Positions 40,216-48,887 of a DNA stretch of 64,000 nucleotides are shown here, piece after piece. The DNA comes from Halalkalibacter alkalisediminis (GTDB taxonomy: Bacteria; Bacillota; Bacilli; Bacillales; Bacillaceae_D). The stretch lies in NCBI RefSeq assembly GCF_028610705.1, contig NZ_JAQQWT010000004.1, positions 139,300 to 203,299 of the forward strand, read 5' to 3'. The number at the start of each line of letters is the position of its first letter. Within the stretch, counting starts at the first letter, position 1. A model generated the notes under the pieces. It saw nothing but the letters and a program-made list of their open reading frames with translations. It was not told the origin of the DNA and did not search any database. Position numbers and translations under genes: made by a program.

Positions 40216-40424
40216 ATTTCCTCACCTTTTCTTCTATGAATTAGCCACTCCATCTCATTGTATTCATCCTTTTTAAAAAGGCATCTGTCCCGTTTCGAAA
40301 AATAAAACTGTTATATGCAAATGTACCTCATTCCATGGAATCAAGCAATCTTTTCCATTTTACTCTTAGCGTACTACTTTCCCAAATAAATTAAGCTAGT
40401 AAACCGATTTTTATTAAAAATAAA

Positions 40425-40450
40425 AAAACAGCAGGCATGCCTGCTGTTTT
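40425..40450 (-). terminator. secG-proximal terminator
   Basis: Self-complementary AAAACAGCAGGCATGCCTGC-type palindrome with A and T tracts at either side, immediately after the secG stop. Confidence 0.8.
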
Positions 40451-40455
40451 TGGGA

Positions 40456-40686
40456 CTACATTAAATATGCGACTGCAATCGTTAAAACAAAAAACAATAC
40501 GGCTAAAACGACGGTTGCCTTTCCTAAGACGGCATCTACGCCACGAGCTTTTTGTTTTCCGATTAGTTGCTCTGCACCACCAGAAATGGCTCCAGAAAGA
40601 CCTGCACTACGTCCTGACTGCAATAACACAACTCCAATTAAGCTAATGGATACGATCACAAGTAAAACAGTTGCTATCATTTGCAC
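40456..40686 (-). CDS. secG: Preprotein translocase subunit SecG
   Basis: 76 residues with two hydrophobic helices ([20 protein letters not shown] and the C-terminal [18 protein letters not shown]) and the SecG loop [19 protein letters not shown] at 40686 (MQMIATV) chosen for GGAGGT nine bases upstream; ATG at 40680 is possible. Accessory subunit of SecYEG. Confidence 0.93.
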   Translation of the reverse strand: MQMIATVLLVIVSISLIGVVLLQSGRSAGLSGAISGGAEQLIGKQKARGVDAVLGKATVVLAVLFFVLTIAVAYLM

Positions 40687-40836
40687 GTTTCCTACACCTC
40701 CAAGCACAGTATGCGCTTATACTAATGTACCATATATAACGTTTGATTCTCAACATAAAAAAGTACCACGCTATCAAGAGGATAAATTTAATGATTTTCC
40801 AAATAATATATGTACAAAATGGAAGGAGGAATGGCA

Positions 40837-41016
40837 ATGGACGTTAACCGTGTTAAACAAATACTCTCATCTTCGGCTGAGATCGATGTCAGGTACAATG
40901 GTACACCCGTTTGGATCGATAAATTAAACGAAGATGGGGTTACTGCAACGGTGCATTTAAGAGGTACTTTAGAAGAAAGAACCGAAGTTGAAGTAGCAGA
41001 ACTTGAAGAACTGTAA
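40837..41016 (+). CDS. sspH: Small acid-soluble spore protein, H type
   Basis: 59 residues, the exact SspH length: MDVNRVKQILSSSAEIDVRY, then NGTPVWIDKLNE and an acidic C terminus. Minor SASP made in the forespore, function unclear. ATG at 40837 is seven bases after GGAGG; an ATG at 40831 is too close to that site. Confidence 0.92.
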   Translation: MDVNRVKQILSSSAEIDVRYNGTPVWIDKLNEDGVTATVHLRGTLEERTEVEVAELEEL

Positions 41017-41070
41017 GTACATAAGAAAACTGCATAGCAGTCTTTTCTTAATAATGAATCATTTATGATT

Positions 41071-41106
41071 GAAAAAGAGCTAACAGCATCCTGTTAGCTC
41101 TTTTTC
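41071..41106. terminator. Bidirectional terminator (sspH / Gln-rich gene)
   Basis: Perfect 16-bp stem GAAAAAGAGCTAACAG and complement, 4-nt loop, between convergent genes. Confidence 0.92.
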
Positions 41107-41107
41107 G

Positions 41108-41563
41108 CTATTGAAGCTTGCTTTGCTCGGCAGCCATTGCATCAAATACTTGCTGCTGCGCTTGAAGAACTTCTTGTTTTTCTTGTAAGACCTGCTGTTT
41201 CTTTTGAATCACCTCATGCTGCTGTTCACGCAACTGCTGTTGTTTAGCCGTTACTTGCTCATGCATATCGTCTAGGTCTAATTTCCCCTGTTGTACTTGT
41301 TGTTGGGCAAGTTGTAACTCTTGTTGCGCCTGTTGCAATTCTTGATTCTCTAACTGCAACTGTTGTTGAGCTTGTTGTAAAGCTGTTTGAGCTTGCTGTA
41401 TTTGTTGTGGAGTTCCACTTGCTTGCGCTTCAATTAACGCCACATTGGCTTCTTCTAGTAAAAGCTGTGCTGGATTTGAATTTGAATTCAAAGCCGCATT
41501 TGCCGCATTTGCCGCATTCGCTTCTTCTAATAAAAGCTCTGCTGGATTCGTATCTGGATTCAT
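41108..41563 (-). CDS. Gln-rich coiled-coil protein, unknown
   Basis: 151 residues, about one quarter glutamine. N-terminal duplicated motif NPAELLLEEAN (residues 6-16) / NPAQLLLEEAN (30-40) separated by an Ala-Asn track (ANAANAANAA), then a long Gln-rich heptad-like helix (about 50-150) without Pro or Gly. No signal peptide or enzyme motif; no family recognised. GGAGG lies ten bases before the ATG. Monocistronic with its own terminator. Confidence 0.8.
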   Translation of the reverse strand: MNPDTNPAELLLEEANAANAANAALNSNSNPAQLLLEEANVALIEAQASGTPQQIQQAQTALQQAQQQLQLENQELQQAQQELQLAQQQVQQGKLDLDDMHEQVTAKQQQLREQQHEVIQKKQQVLQEKQEVLQAQQQVFDAMAAEQSKLQ

Positions 41564-41758
41564 AAGTCACAAACCTCCATTTCTTCATTTTGGTGCCCAA
41601 ACTTATCGTGTGCACAATCCGTTTTTCTATGCTGTGCAATCCCTGCCAACCACTTCATACATGTCTTTAAAAAAATGATTTCACAAATCCTTTAAATCGA
41701 TTATAGTTATTCAGAAATGTTTTTTTGGAAAAAAATAGAACAAGAGGAGAATCTTTAA

Positions 41759-43033
41759 ATGAACGAGAAAGAAACAACCCTGATCCACCGAAAAGAAAAT
41801 GTCCTTTATGGACTATGTCTTATGATCAGCATCATCATTGTTATTTACTTAATTGTATCCATCATCGGTATTTTACTTTTACTAGCATTCGCTGCGCTCT
41901 CATTGATTTCACATGCGGTTTCGATGGCTCACATCCGCTTAAATGGCGTTCGCCTCAGAGAATCTCAATTTCCTGAGTTGTACGAAACAGTAGCTTCTCT
42001 TAGTAAACGTATGGAGTTGAAGCAAATTCCTGAAGTTTACATCGTTGAGTCTGGTGGGTTGTTAAATGCCTTTGCGACGAAAATCTTGGCAATCACAGGA
42101 AAAAACATGGTCGTCTTATACTCTGACTTTGTCGACATTTCCCTTGAATCAAATGGTTCTGAGATTGATTATGTCATTGCCCATGAACTTGCTCACATTA
42201 AACGCAATCATATCGTTAAGTTCACTTTTATTGCGCCGGCCATGTGGATTCCATTTATCGGTACAAGTTACTCTAGAATGTGTGAATACACATGTGATCG
42301 AATGGCAGCTTATTATACGGATTCACCACGAGAAGCTGTACATGGGCTGCTTGTATTAGCTGCAGGAAGAAATATGTATAAAAATGTAAACATTGAAGCT
42401 TATTTACAGCAATACAATGAAAACAAAGGATTTTTTGCTATACTCACTGAATTGCTTTCGACACATCCTCCGATTCCAAAAAGAATAGAAGCGATTCAAA
42501 CCTTTATGTTAGAAAAGCCTGCTGTTACGCTTCAGTCTCGAGGAAAACAAACCGTACTCATCTTGCTTATTTCGTTTATGATCATTCCAGCCGTCGTCAT
42601 TGGCACAGCTTTTACAGTTGGAAAAGTATTAGAGGATTTTTCTTTCTCCGAATTCTCGGACTTCGCTGGTTGGACACCTTTAATGGAAGCGAGCATGGAA
42701 GGGGATATACAGAAGGCAGAGCAATTGTTGGTGGAAGGAGCAGATCCGAACGAACCAAATGAATTCGGCGAAACTCCCCTGATCCTCGTAGAAGATCCGC
42801 AATTGGCGCAGCTTTTGCTTGATTACGGGGCCGATCCAAACAGCCAAGATTCATACGGTTGGACAGCACTCACGTCCGCCGTCGTTATCGAGAATGTGGA
42901 ACTGGCAGCTCTATTACTTGAGGCAGGTGCGGATCCGACTTTAGAGACAGAAGAAGGATTATCTGCCATCGACTACGCAACCGATTATGGGAACGAAGAG
43001 CTATTGCAATTGCTTGAATCCTATATCGATTAA
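41759..43033 (+). CDS. M48 membrane metallopeptidase fused to ankyrin repeats
   Basis: 424 residues. Two N-terminal membrane helices (about 17-52), M48 peptidase domain with HELAH at 142-146 (zinc ligands) and the third-ligand segment CEYTCDRMAAYY (about 180), substrate region STHPPIPKRIEAI, a third membrane helix (about 262-285), then ankyrin repeats from about 298 (GWTPLMEASMEGDIQKAEQL, GETPLILVEDP, GWTALTSAVV). HtpX-like peptidases handle membrane protein quality control; the ankyrin tail probably recruits clients or a partner. Monocistronic. Confidence 0.9.
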   Translation: MNEKETTLIHRKENVLYGLCLMISIIIVIYLIVSIIGILLLLAFAALSLISHAVSMAHIRLNGVRLRESQFPELYETVASLSKRMELKQIPEVYIVESGGLLNAFATKILAITGKNMVVLYSDFVDISLESNGSEIDYVIAHELAHIKRNHIVKFTFIAPAMWIPFIGTSYSRMCEYTCDRMAAYYTDSPREAVHGLLVLAAGRNMYKNVNIEAYLQQYNENKGFFAILTELLSTHPPIPKRIEAIQTFMLEKPAVTLQSRGKQTVLILLISFMIIPAVVIGTAFTVGKVLEDFSFSEFSDFAGWTPLMEASMEGDIQKAEQLLVEGADPNEPNEFGETPLILVEDPQLAQLLLDYGADPNSQDSYGWTALTSAVVIENVELAALLLEAGADPTLETEEGLSAIDYATDYGNEELLQLLESYID

Positions 43034-43038
43034 AAACT

Positions 43039-43078
43039 TGAAAAAAGCATCTTGAACATTACCTCAAGATGCTTTTTT
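43039..43078. terminator. Bidirectional terminator (peptidase / wrbA-like)
   Basis: AAAAAAGCATCTTGA/TCAAGATGCTTTTTT, 15-bp stem, between convergent genes. Confidence 0.92.
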
Positions 43079-43771
43079 CTATTCAAATGGTCGAGTTAGT
43101 GTAAACGATTTTGCCACACGCGCCACTCGTTCCCCAAGGCGTCCAGCCATCGTCAATTCCTCCGCTACTGGCGTTCTTGACCCATCTGGTCCTGCGAGGG
43201 TCGACACGCCATAAGGAGAGCATCCAATCGCTTGATCTGTCAAATACTCCGGGTTCTTTGTATAAGGCAATCCGACAAAGATTAAGCCGAGATGGAGAAG
43301 CGGGACAAGCGAGTTCAATAAAGTCGCCTCATGTCCCCCGTGGATTGAGCCCGCACTCGTAAATAAAGCGGTTGGCTTTCCTTCAAGCTCACCAGTCGTA
43401 CAAAATTGACCGGCTTGATCAAGAAAGGACTTCACCTGTCCAGGCATCGAACCTAAATAGGTAGGAAAACCCCATATTATTCCATCTGCCTCACGTAAAT
43501 CATCCATCGTTGCAATGGGTATGCTTTCTTGTTCCTGCTGAACTTTATCATAATCCTCTATTCTCTTCGTTAATTTAAAATGCTTCGCTAACCCTTCTTG
43601 CTGATCCGTACTGCGTTGATTGACAACTCGTATATTGGGATCTGAAAATTCAGGGATACGAACGCGCTTATACGTAACACCTTCTACTCCTTCAACACCT
43701 TTGGCAATCGCCTTGCTAAGCGTGGCTACATGACCAAATGCACTGTAATAAATAATTAAAACCGTTGTCAT
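43079..43771 (-). CDS. WrbA-like NAD(P)H:quinone oxidoreductase
   Basis: 230 residues, flavodoxin-like: FMN site IIYYSAFGHVATLSKAI, GFPTYLGSMPGQVKSFLDQ, FTSAGSIHGGHEATLL and SPYGVSTLAG. Two-electron quinone reductase family. About 25 residues longer than typical WrbA with an insertion after residue 40. Last gene of the accessory cluster, 14 bp after an amidohydrolase; it may reduce a quinone or flavin product made by the oxidases. Confidence 0.88.
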   Translation of the reverse strand: MTTVLIIYYSAFGHVATLSKAIAKGVEGVEGVTYKRVRIPEFSDPNIRVVNQRSTDQQEGLAKHFKLTKRIEDYDKVQQEQESIPIATMDDLREADGIIWGFPTYLGSMPGQVKSFLDQAGQFCTTGELEGKPTALFTSAGSIHGGHEATLLNSLVPLLHLGLIFVGLPYTKNPEYLTDQAIGCSPYGVSTLAGPDGSRTPVAEELTMAGRLGERVARVAKSFTLTRPFE

Positions 43772-43785
43772 TATGAACCCCTTCC

Positions 43786-45090
43786 TTAGACATGTATAGT
43801 CTTACTGATTCCAGATTGCTGATTTACACTCATCATGGATAACCATTTTCCTGCTCCGTAAACGGCCCGTGTTTGCGGCAATTCGGCAAATAACTCTTCA
43901 AGAGTCGTCGCATCAAATAACACAAAATCAGCCTTTTGTCCAACTTCAACTCCCTTTTCGGTCTGACCGACTAGTTGAGAAGGAACCGTTGTTACCATTT
44001 GTAATAGTGTAACGAGATCATCTTTCCCCCCCATGTGAGCCGTGTAACCTGTTAATTGCGCAATCTGCAGTAAATCGCCTCGACCAAACGGATGGAACGG
44101 ATCACAGACATTGTCCGATGCTGTGGCAATCGGTACACCTGCTTCTAACAATTCTCCTACTCGTGTAATGCCTCTACGCACAACACCACGATCCCCTCTT
44201 CCTTGTAAATACAAGTTTGCTGCTGGGAGTGTAATCGCCCCTAACTTTGCTTCTTTCATTTTCGCGATGACCGCTGTTGCTTTTTCGTGACCCATCGCGG
44301 CTAGTGAACATAGATGGTCGACGACGACTTTGCCTTCGTATCTGGCTTCAATCGCTTTTTCCGCTATGTACAAAACCGTTTCAACAGAAGGGTCATCGCT
44401 TTCATCGGTATGAAGATCTATTGGCAAACCATGTTTGAGGGCATACGTAAAAATCTCATCGATACATTCTAACGGCCGTTCACTAATATGTGGAGCCCCG
44501 CCAACCCCATCGACTCCCATCGTTAACATTTGTTCAATTTTTTTCCGATCGTACTCCTCATACGGATAATAGGGGAGCATCGGAAACACTTGGATCTCCA
44601 TATACGGTGCAAGCTCCTGTTTTAACTCTAACGCCATTCTTACTCCTTTAAAGGTCGTCTCTTCTTGCACCTTCGTATTAAAATCAATATGCGTTCGAAT
44701 CGTCGTGGTCCCATGAGCCAAAGCCGATAAAGCCGTTTTTCGCATTCTGCCTTTGACATTTTCATCCGTGAACGTTTCTGAAGCTTGTGTATAGCTTTGA
44801 ATCGCTTCTACTAACGTCCCGCTATGATTTTGGGCAACAAGTAAGGAATGGGATTTATCTAAATGCATATGGGCATCCGTCATTCCAGGTATCAAAATTC
44901 GCCCTTTGCCATCCCAAGTCCATTCTTCCCCTTGCTTATAGTCGTCTTTGTTGAAGGAAAAAGCACGATCAGCCTTCTGCTTCATTTCATGAGCATCTAA
45001 AGCTATGACCTGGCCATCATTTATCGTGAGATCATAATAAAGCTCAGAATCTAGAATGGGGATTTTTACATTGATTAGCTTTAAGTTCAT
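43786..45090 (-). CDS. Cytosine-deaminase-family amidohydrolase 1
   Basis: 434 residues, metal-dependent amidohydrolase barrel: HMHLD metal ligands (about residues 75-79), HTDESDD, VDHLCSLAAMG, and ATASDNVCDPF with the catalytic Asp. Nearer to the broad CodA/AtzC group than to true cytosine deaminase. Start ATG overlaps the stop of the next amidohydrolase (ATGA), so coupled. Probable role: hydrolysis of an exocyclic amine or a ring amide of a heterocycle. Confidence 0.85.
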   Translation of the reverse strand: MNLKLINVKIPILDSELYYDLTINDGQVIALDAHEMKQKADRAFSFNKDDYKQGEEWTWDGKGRILIPGMTDAHMHLDKSHSLLVAQNHSGTLVEAIQSYTQASETFTDENVKGRMRKTALSALAHGTTTIRTHIDFNTKVQEETTFKGVRMALELKQELAPYMEIQVFPMLPYYPYEEYDRKKIEQMLTMGVDGVGGAPHISERPLECIDEIFTYALKHGLPIDLHTDESDDPSVETVLYIAEKAIEARYEGKVVVDHLCSLAAMGHEKATAVIAKMKEAKLGAITLPAANLYLQGRGDRGVVRRGITRVGELLEAGVPIATASDNVCDPFHPFGRGDLLQIAQLTGYTAHMGGKDDLVTLLQMVTTVPSQLVGQTEKGVEVGQKADFVLFDATTLEELFAELPQTRAVYGAGKWLSMMSVNQQSGISKTIHV

Positions 45091-46352
45091 TGCTCAACTT
45101 CCTCTCTCACTTGATTTAGATTTGAGTAAAAGACCGTTTGAGGTCGAGTCGTTTCTGCCAACATCTCTCCTTTAGAGATGACGACTTCCGCTACCGGTTG
45201 TCTTCTTAATAAATCATGTGCGTTTGTTGCAGAAACCAGGATGAGGTTTGCTTCGTTTCTCTCCTTAATTCCATAGCCTTTTAACTCTAACACACTAGCT
45301 GGCTTGGTTGTGATCATGTTCAACACAGCGTCGAAATCATCGGCTCCTGTCATGTGGGCCAAATGAAGTAACAAATGGCCTGCCGAAAGAAGCGAACCTG
45401 TACCAAGCGGATAAAAAGGACTGAGAAAGTCATCATGTGCCACGGCTACCGTAATGCCGGCTTGATGTAAATCTTTTACTCTTGTCATCCCTCGACCCTT
45501 TGGCCATGAATCCAAACGACCTTGCATCGCAGTACTAATGAGAGGGGCTGTCACAACATTAATCTTTGAGGCTTGCAATAAGCCCATCAGTTTACGTACA
45601 TAAGCCTCTTCGTAATAACTCATCGCGTTTATATGACTCACGGTCACACGCTCTTTTAATCCTGTTTCAATCGCAAAATCAGCCACTACTTCTAAAAACC
45701 GTGATTGACCATCGTCGATTTCATCACAAAAAATATGAACAAAACAATCGTGCTCGAGCGCTAACTGATAGCAGGTTTCTACAGATTGAATCCCTTTTTC
45801 ACGCGTTGCTTCTAGATGAGGAACTGCACTAATCCCATCAACACCGAGTTCTATTGCTTGTTTTAGCTGCTCTTTTCCTTCCTTTGAGCTCAACCCATTT
45901 TGCGGAAAACCGACTAACTGTAACGTCATAAATGAAGAGACTGTCTCTTTCACATCAAGCAATGCTCTGAGTGCCGTTAACTCAGGATCTGATGTATCGA
46001 CCATACTCCTCATATAAAGAACCCCTTGAGCAGCCATCGTCTTGATTACTTCAAGCGCCCGATTCACGACATCTTCATAGGTCATGGTTTGTCGATATTG
46101 ATTCCAAAGCTGAATGCCTTCGAACAATTCTCCAGAATGATTTACTGCTGGTTTCCCGCTTGTAAGAGCCGTGTCCAAATGTATGTGAGACTCGACATAA
46201 GGAGGAAGAAGCAATCTTCTTTCTCCTTGTATCAACTGCTGACAGGGCTCGTCGATTTGACCAATTTTTTCAATCACTCCATCTTTAATCGCTATGTCAA
46301 CAATGTCGTCACTAGATAATAAACGTACCTCTTTTATCACAAGATCAAACAT
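45087..46352 (-). CDS. Cytosine-deaminase-like amidohydrolase 2 (CodA-like)
   Basis: 421 residues, closer to CodA: HIHLDTALTSGKP (metal His pair), FCDEIDDGQSRFLE (CodA has HCDEIDDEQSRF), VSHINAM, MQGRLDSWPKGRGMTRVK and AVAHDDFLSPFYPLG. CodA deaminates cytosine and related rings. ATG at 46352 after AGGTG is preferred to GTG 46361. Overlaps the oxidase gene by 8 bp. Confidence 0.88.
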   Translation of the reverse strand: MFDLVIKEVRLLSSDDIVDIAIKDGVIEKIGQIDEPCQQLIQGERRLLLPPYVESHIHLDTALTSGKPAVNHSGELFEGIQLWNQYRQTMTYEDVVNRALEVIKTMAAQGVLYMRSMVDTSDPELTALRALLDVKETVSSFMTLQLVGFPQNGLSSKEGKEQLKQAIELGVDGISAVPHLEATREKGIQSVETCYQLALEHDCFVHIFCDEIDDGQSRFLEVVADFAIETGLKERVTVSHINAMSYYEEAYVRKLMGLLQASKINVVTAPLISTAMQGRLDSWPKGRGMTRVKDLHQAGITVAVAHDDFLSPFYPLGTGSLLSAGHLLLHLAHMTGADDFDAVLNMITTKPASVLELKGYGIKERNEANLILVSATNAHDLLRRQPVAEVVISKGEMLAETTRPQTVFYSNLNQVREEVEQ

Positions 46353-47715
46353 GAGTTTCACCTGCCAATGGAGAATGAGCGGTGCGGTGCGTTTTTCCAG
46401 GATTCAAGAGATGATTTGGATCGTTTTCTTTTTTCGCCAAGCATATCTGGTCCATCCATTCATCTTTTCCTCCCTCTTCTAATAAAAAGGTATGTGGATT
46501 ACTGACCTTAATACCGAACTCTTGAAAAGAAACCATGATTTCTTGGAGACGCTCAACCGTCGTAAAGCGGATAACAGGCTGAGAACTCGGCACAACCTTT
46601 CCACCTGCTCGAATCCATTCAAAATGAATCAGCACCTCATCCTGATAGCGTTCTTTCAACTGGTTAACTTGAGTGACATAATGCTTAGGATCAAACCTCC
46701 CTTGCAAATACGTATCGTTGGGATGAAGCTTCAACCACCAAAGTGTAACGTGATTCCAACTGAAATCACTCATCCTTAATTTATTCTGCTTGATAAACCT
46801 AGAAAACGCAGCGGAACAATCCCCGCCGTAACAAGCGGCTTTCTTTTCAACGTCGTTTTGGTGTTCCGGCGCAATTTGTAATAGAACGCTTGCCTTTCTC
46901 TTATCGGTAAAAGTCTTGATCGGATGAAAAGCCGTTGATAATGGTGCTTCACACACAGATACTAAGCGCTTTTGAATCGTTGTGTCATGGGCGACGACAT
47001 CAGAAAACAGTAAAGCTTGTTCTAGCTCATCAAATTGAATGAGGAAATCAACCCAGTTCACCTTTTTAGCTAAAGCAATGGTCGCCTCTAATATAATTCC
47101 TGAAATGCCGTAACTATGAATATACTTTGCTAATTCCTCTTTCGTTTTCACATTTATTTTTCTCGGTGTTTCTTCCATCGTTAAAACCGTTAAGGCGAGA
47201 ATGTTTCCTTCGTCCCATAGCGTTCCATAGGCAATGGATCCAATTCCACCTGTACCACCAGCAATAAAACCTGCAATCGTCGACTTCATAAATGTACTAG
47301 GAAAGAAACGAAGCTCTTGATCTGTTTCTTTCAGGACTTTTTCTATCGTCCCTAGCTTTACTCCAGCCTCGAAGGTGCCTTGACCACTCTCGATTTCAAC
47401 AATCTTGTTTAACTCCCTTGTATCTAACACGATCCCACCACGTAAAGGAATGATCTGTCCATAATTACCTGTTCCTCCTCCTCTTGTAACGATCGGAATC
47501 TTTCGTTTGGCCGCAAAAGTTATGATGTTAATCAACTCTTCTTCAGACTTCGGCGCCAAGACACAATCTCCACTGTAATGTGCTAACTTTGCTCTTAAGA
47601 CAGGCGAATACCAATAATAATCTTGAGACATTTTTTTAACATACGTCTCTTTCCTCTTAATCATTTCCGAATCGAACAAGCCATCTAGCTCTTCTAACCA
47701 ATAGGGAGCGTTCAT
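46345..47715 (-). CDS. FAD-binding (PCMH-type) oxidase, paralogue A
   Basis: 456 residues, GlcD/vanillyl-alcohol-oxidase-like: FAD site VTRGGGTGNYGQ (about 93-104), FIAGGTGGIGSI, and a C-terminal HTFLLEEGG ... DPNHLLNPGK block. No His in the flavin loop, so FAD is probably not covalently bound. Clearly paralogous to the oxidase at 51837. GAGGTGATG ribosome site. Confidence 0.85.
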   Translation of the reverse strand: MNAPYWLEELDGLFDSEMIKRKETYVKKMSQDYYWYSPVLRAKLAHYSGDCVLAPKSEEELINIITFAAKRKIPIVTRGGGTGNYGQIIPLRGGIVLDTRELNKIVEIESGQGTFEAGVKLGTIEKVLKETDQELRFFPSTFMKSTIAGFIAGGTGGIGSIAYGTLWDEGNILALTVLTMEETPRKINVKTKEELAKYIHSYGISGIILEATIALAKKVNWVDFLIQFDELEQALLFSDVVAHDTTIQKRLVSVCEAPLSTAFHPIKTFTDKRKASVLLQIAPEHQNDVEKKAACYGGDCSAAFSRFIKQNKLRMSDFSWNHVTLWWLKLHPNDTYLQGRFDPKHYVTQVNQLKERYQDEVLIHFEWIRAGGKVVPSSQPVIRFTTVERLQEIMVSFQEFGIKVSNPHTFLLEEGGKDEWMDQICLAKKENDPNHLLNPGKTHRTAHSPLAGETHV

Positions 47716-47782
47716 TTCATCACCTCAGCTGTTTAGTTAAATAGGAAATTTGTTTTACTCTCGTATGTATAGAACCTATTTC

Positions 47783-47822
47783 AAGATCGTTCACAAAGCC
47801 CCTGTTTTTTGTGAACGATCTT
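47783..47822. promoter_or_regulatory. 15-bp inverted repeat before oxidase A
   Basis: AAGATCGTTCACAAA and its exact complement flank a 10-nt loop, about 68 bp before the oxidase start, with an A-rich/T-rich border. Could be an operator, attenuator or remnant terminator. Confidence 0.6.
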
Positions 47823-47899
47823 AAAAAAGAAAAATGGATACAACTTACCTTTGCTAAGGCTGCATCCAGCGTGTTTGGGGTTACATTGTATCTTCGACG

Positions 47900-48015
47900 C
47901 ATTAAAAAAAGGAAAAACAGCGGCGTGTTAATAGCTTCACTCGTTGCGCGCCTTCTATTAAGAAACCCGCTCATAGAAGGCTTAAAGGATTGGCAGCGGC
48001 TTCGCTCATTGCTTC
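47900..48015. repeat. Copy of the hairpin repeat next to a terminator
   Basis: Shares CACTCGYTGCGCG, an internal stem (GCCTTCTAT/ATAGAAGGC here) and GCAGCGGCTTCGCTCATTGC-type end with the 119-bp unit at 20.0 kb. Occupies the 47716-48046 gap together with the inverted repeat at 47783; no gene. Confidence 0.75.
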
Positions 48016-48056
48016 GCCAAATTAAAAAAGGGAAGATCACCCTTTTTTAATTTGGC
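48016..48056 (-). terminator. Terminator overlapping the ABC ATPase 3' end
   Basis: GCCAAATTAAAAAAGGG/CCCTTTTTTAATTTGGC 17-bp stem; the distal arm includes the last codons and the stop of the ATPase gene. Confidence 0.75.
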
Positions 48057-48844
48057 TTCAATCCTTTTTCAATTTCTCCTACTAGGTTACTAAACTCGTG
48101 GGAGCTGCGGAAGGAGTCGTTTCGTTCGTATGGTGGGACGTCGTATACGTTGGTGATTCTTCCTGGTCTGGCACTCATGACAGCGATTTGGGTGGAGAGA
48201 AAGACCGATTCGAAGACATTATGGGTGATGAAAAGAACGGTCATGTTTGTCTTTCGCCAGATTCGTAGGAGTTCATAGTGTAAATTTTGTCTAGTCATTT
48301 CATCTAGTGCTCCGAATGGTTCATCCATTAATAATAGTTTTGGTTTAGCAATGAGCGAGCGTGCAATCGAGACCCTCATCTGCATACCGCCTGAAAGTTG
48401 TCTTGGTAAGGCTTTTTCATAGCCTTTTAATCCAACCATCTCAAGGACATCGATTGCTTTTTCATATCTTTCTTTTTTCGAAACTCCTTTTAATTCAAGG
48501 GGGAGTGCCACATTATCAATAACGGGTTTCCACGGAAGGAGTGTCGCGTGTTGGAACACAAACCCAACTTCATCTCGATTGATTGATGTTTCGGTTTGTG
48601 TGGATGTCACCATTTCGATGGATCCTGATGTCGGCTCACTTAAGCCAGCAATTATTTTAAAAATCGTTGATTTTCCGCAACCAGAAGGGCCAACAAAAGA
48701 CATGAATTCTCCCTCTCGGATATCAAGACTCACTTCACTTAACGCGACGATTTTTTGATCATACACCTTGCTCACTTGATTAATTCTAAGCATCGATTTC
48801 TGACTCTCTGCTTGCAACTCTTTAGTTGCGATCGCTGTTTTCAT
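48047..48844 (-). CDS. ABC transporter ATPase (SsuB/TauB/ThiZ type)
   Basis: 265 residues: Walker A GPSGCGKST, signature LSGGMQMR, Walker B LLLMDEPFGALD, FITHNVFES. Energises the NMT1/SsuA-type importer encoded with it. GGGAGG ribosome site. Confidence 0.92.
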   Translation of the reverse strand: MKTAIATKELQAESQKSMLRINQVSKVYDQKIVALSEVSLDIREGEFMSFVGPSGCGKSTIFKIIAGLSEPTSGSIEMVTSTQTETSINRDEVGFVFQHATLLPWKPVIDNVALPLELKGVSKKERYEKAIDVLEMVGLKGYEKALPRQLSGGMQMRVSIARSLIAKPKLLLMDEPFGALDEMTRQNLHYELLRIWRKTNMTVLFITHNVFESVFLSTQIAVMSARPGRITNVYDVPPYERNDSFRSSHEFSNLVGEIEKGLKPN

Positions 48845-48887
48845 GTTCGTTCTCCTCCCTGCCTGTGCTTTTACTATATGGATCTTT

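Noticed and set aside
47811..48050. 79-codon + strand frame in the gap between two catabolic units
   Set aside because: It runs through the hairpin repeat and the terminator, has no ribosome site and no recognisable family; a chance frame in repeat DNA.
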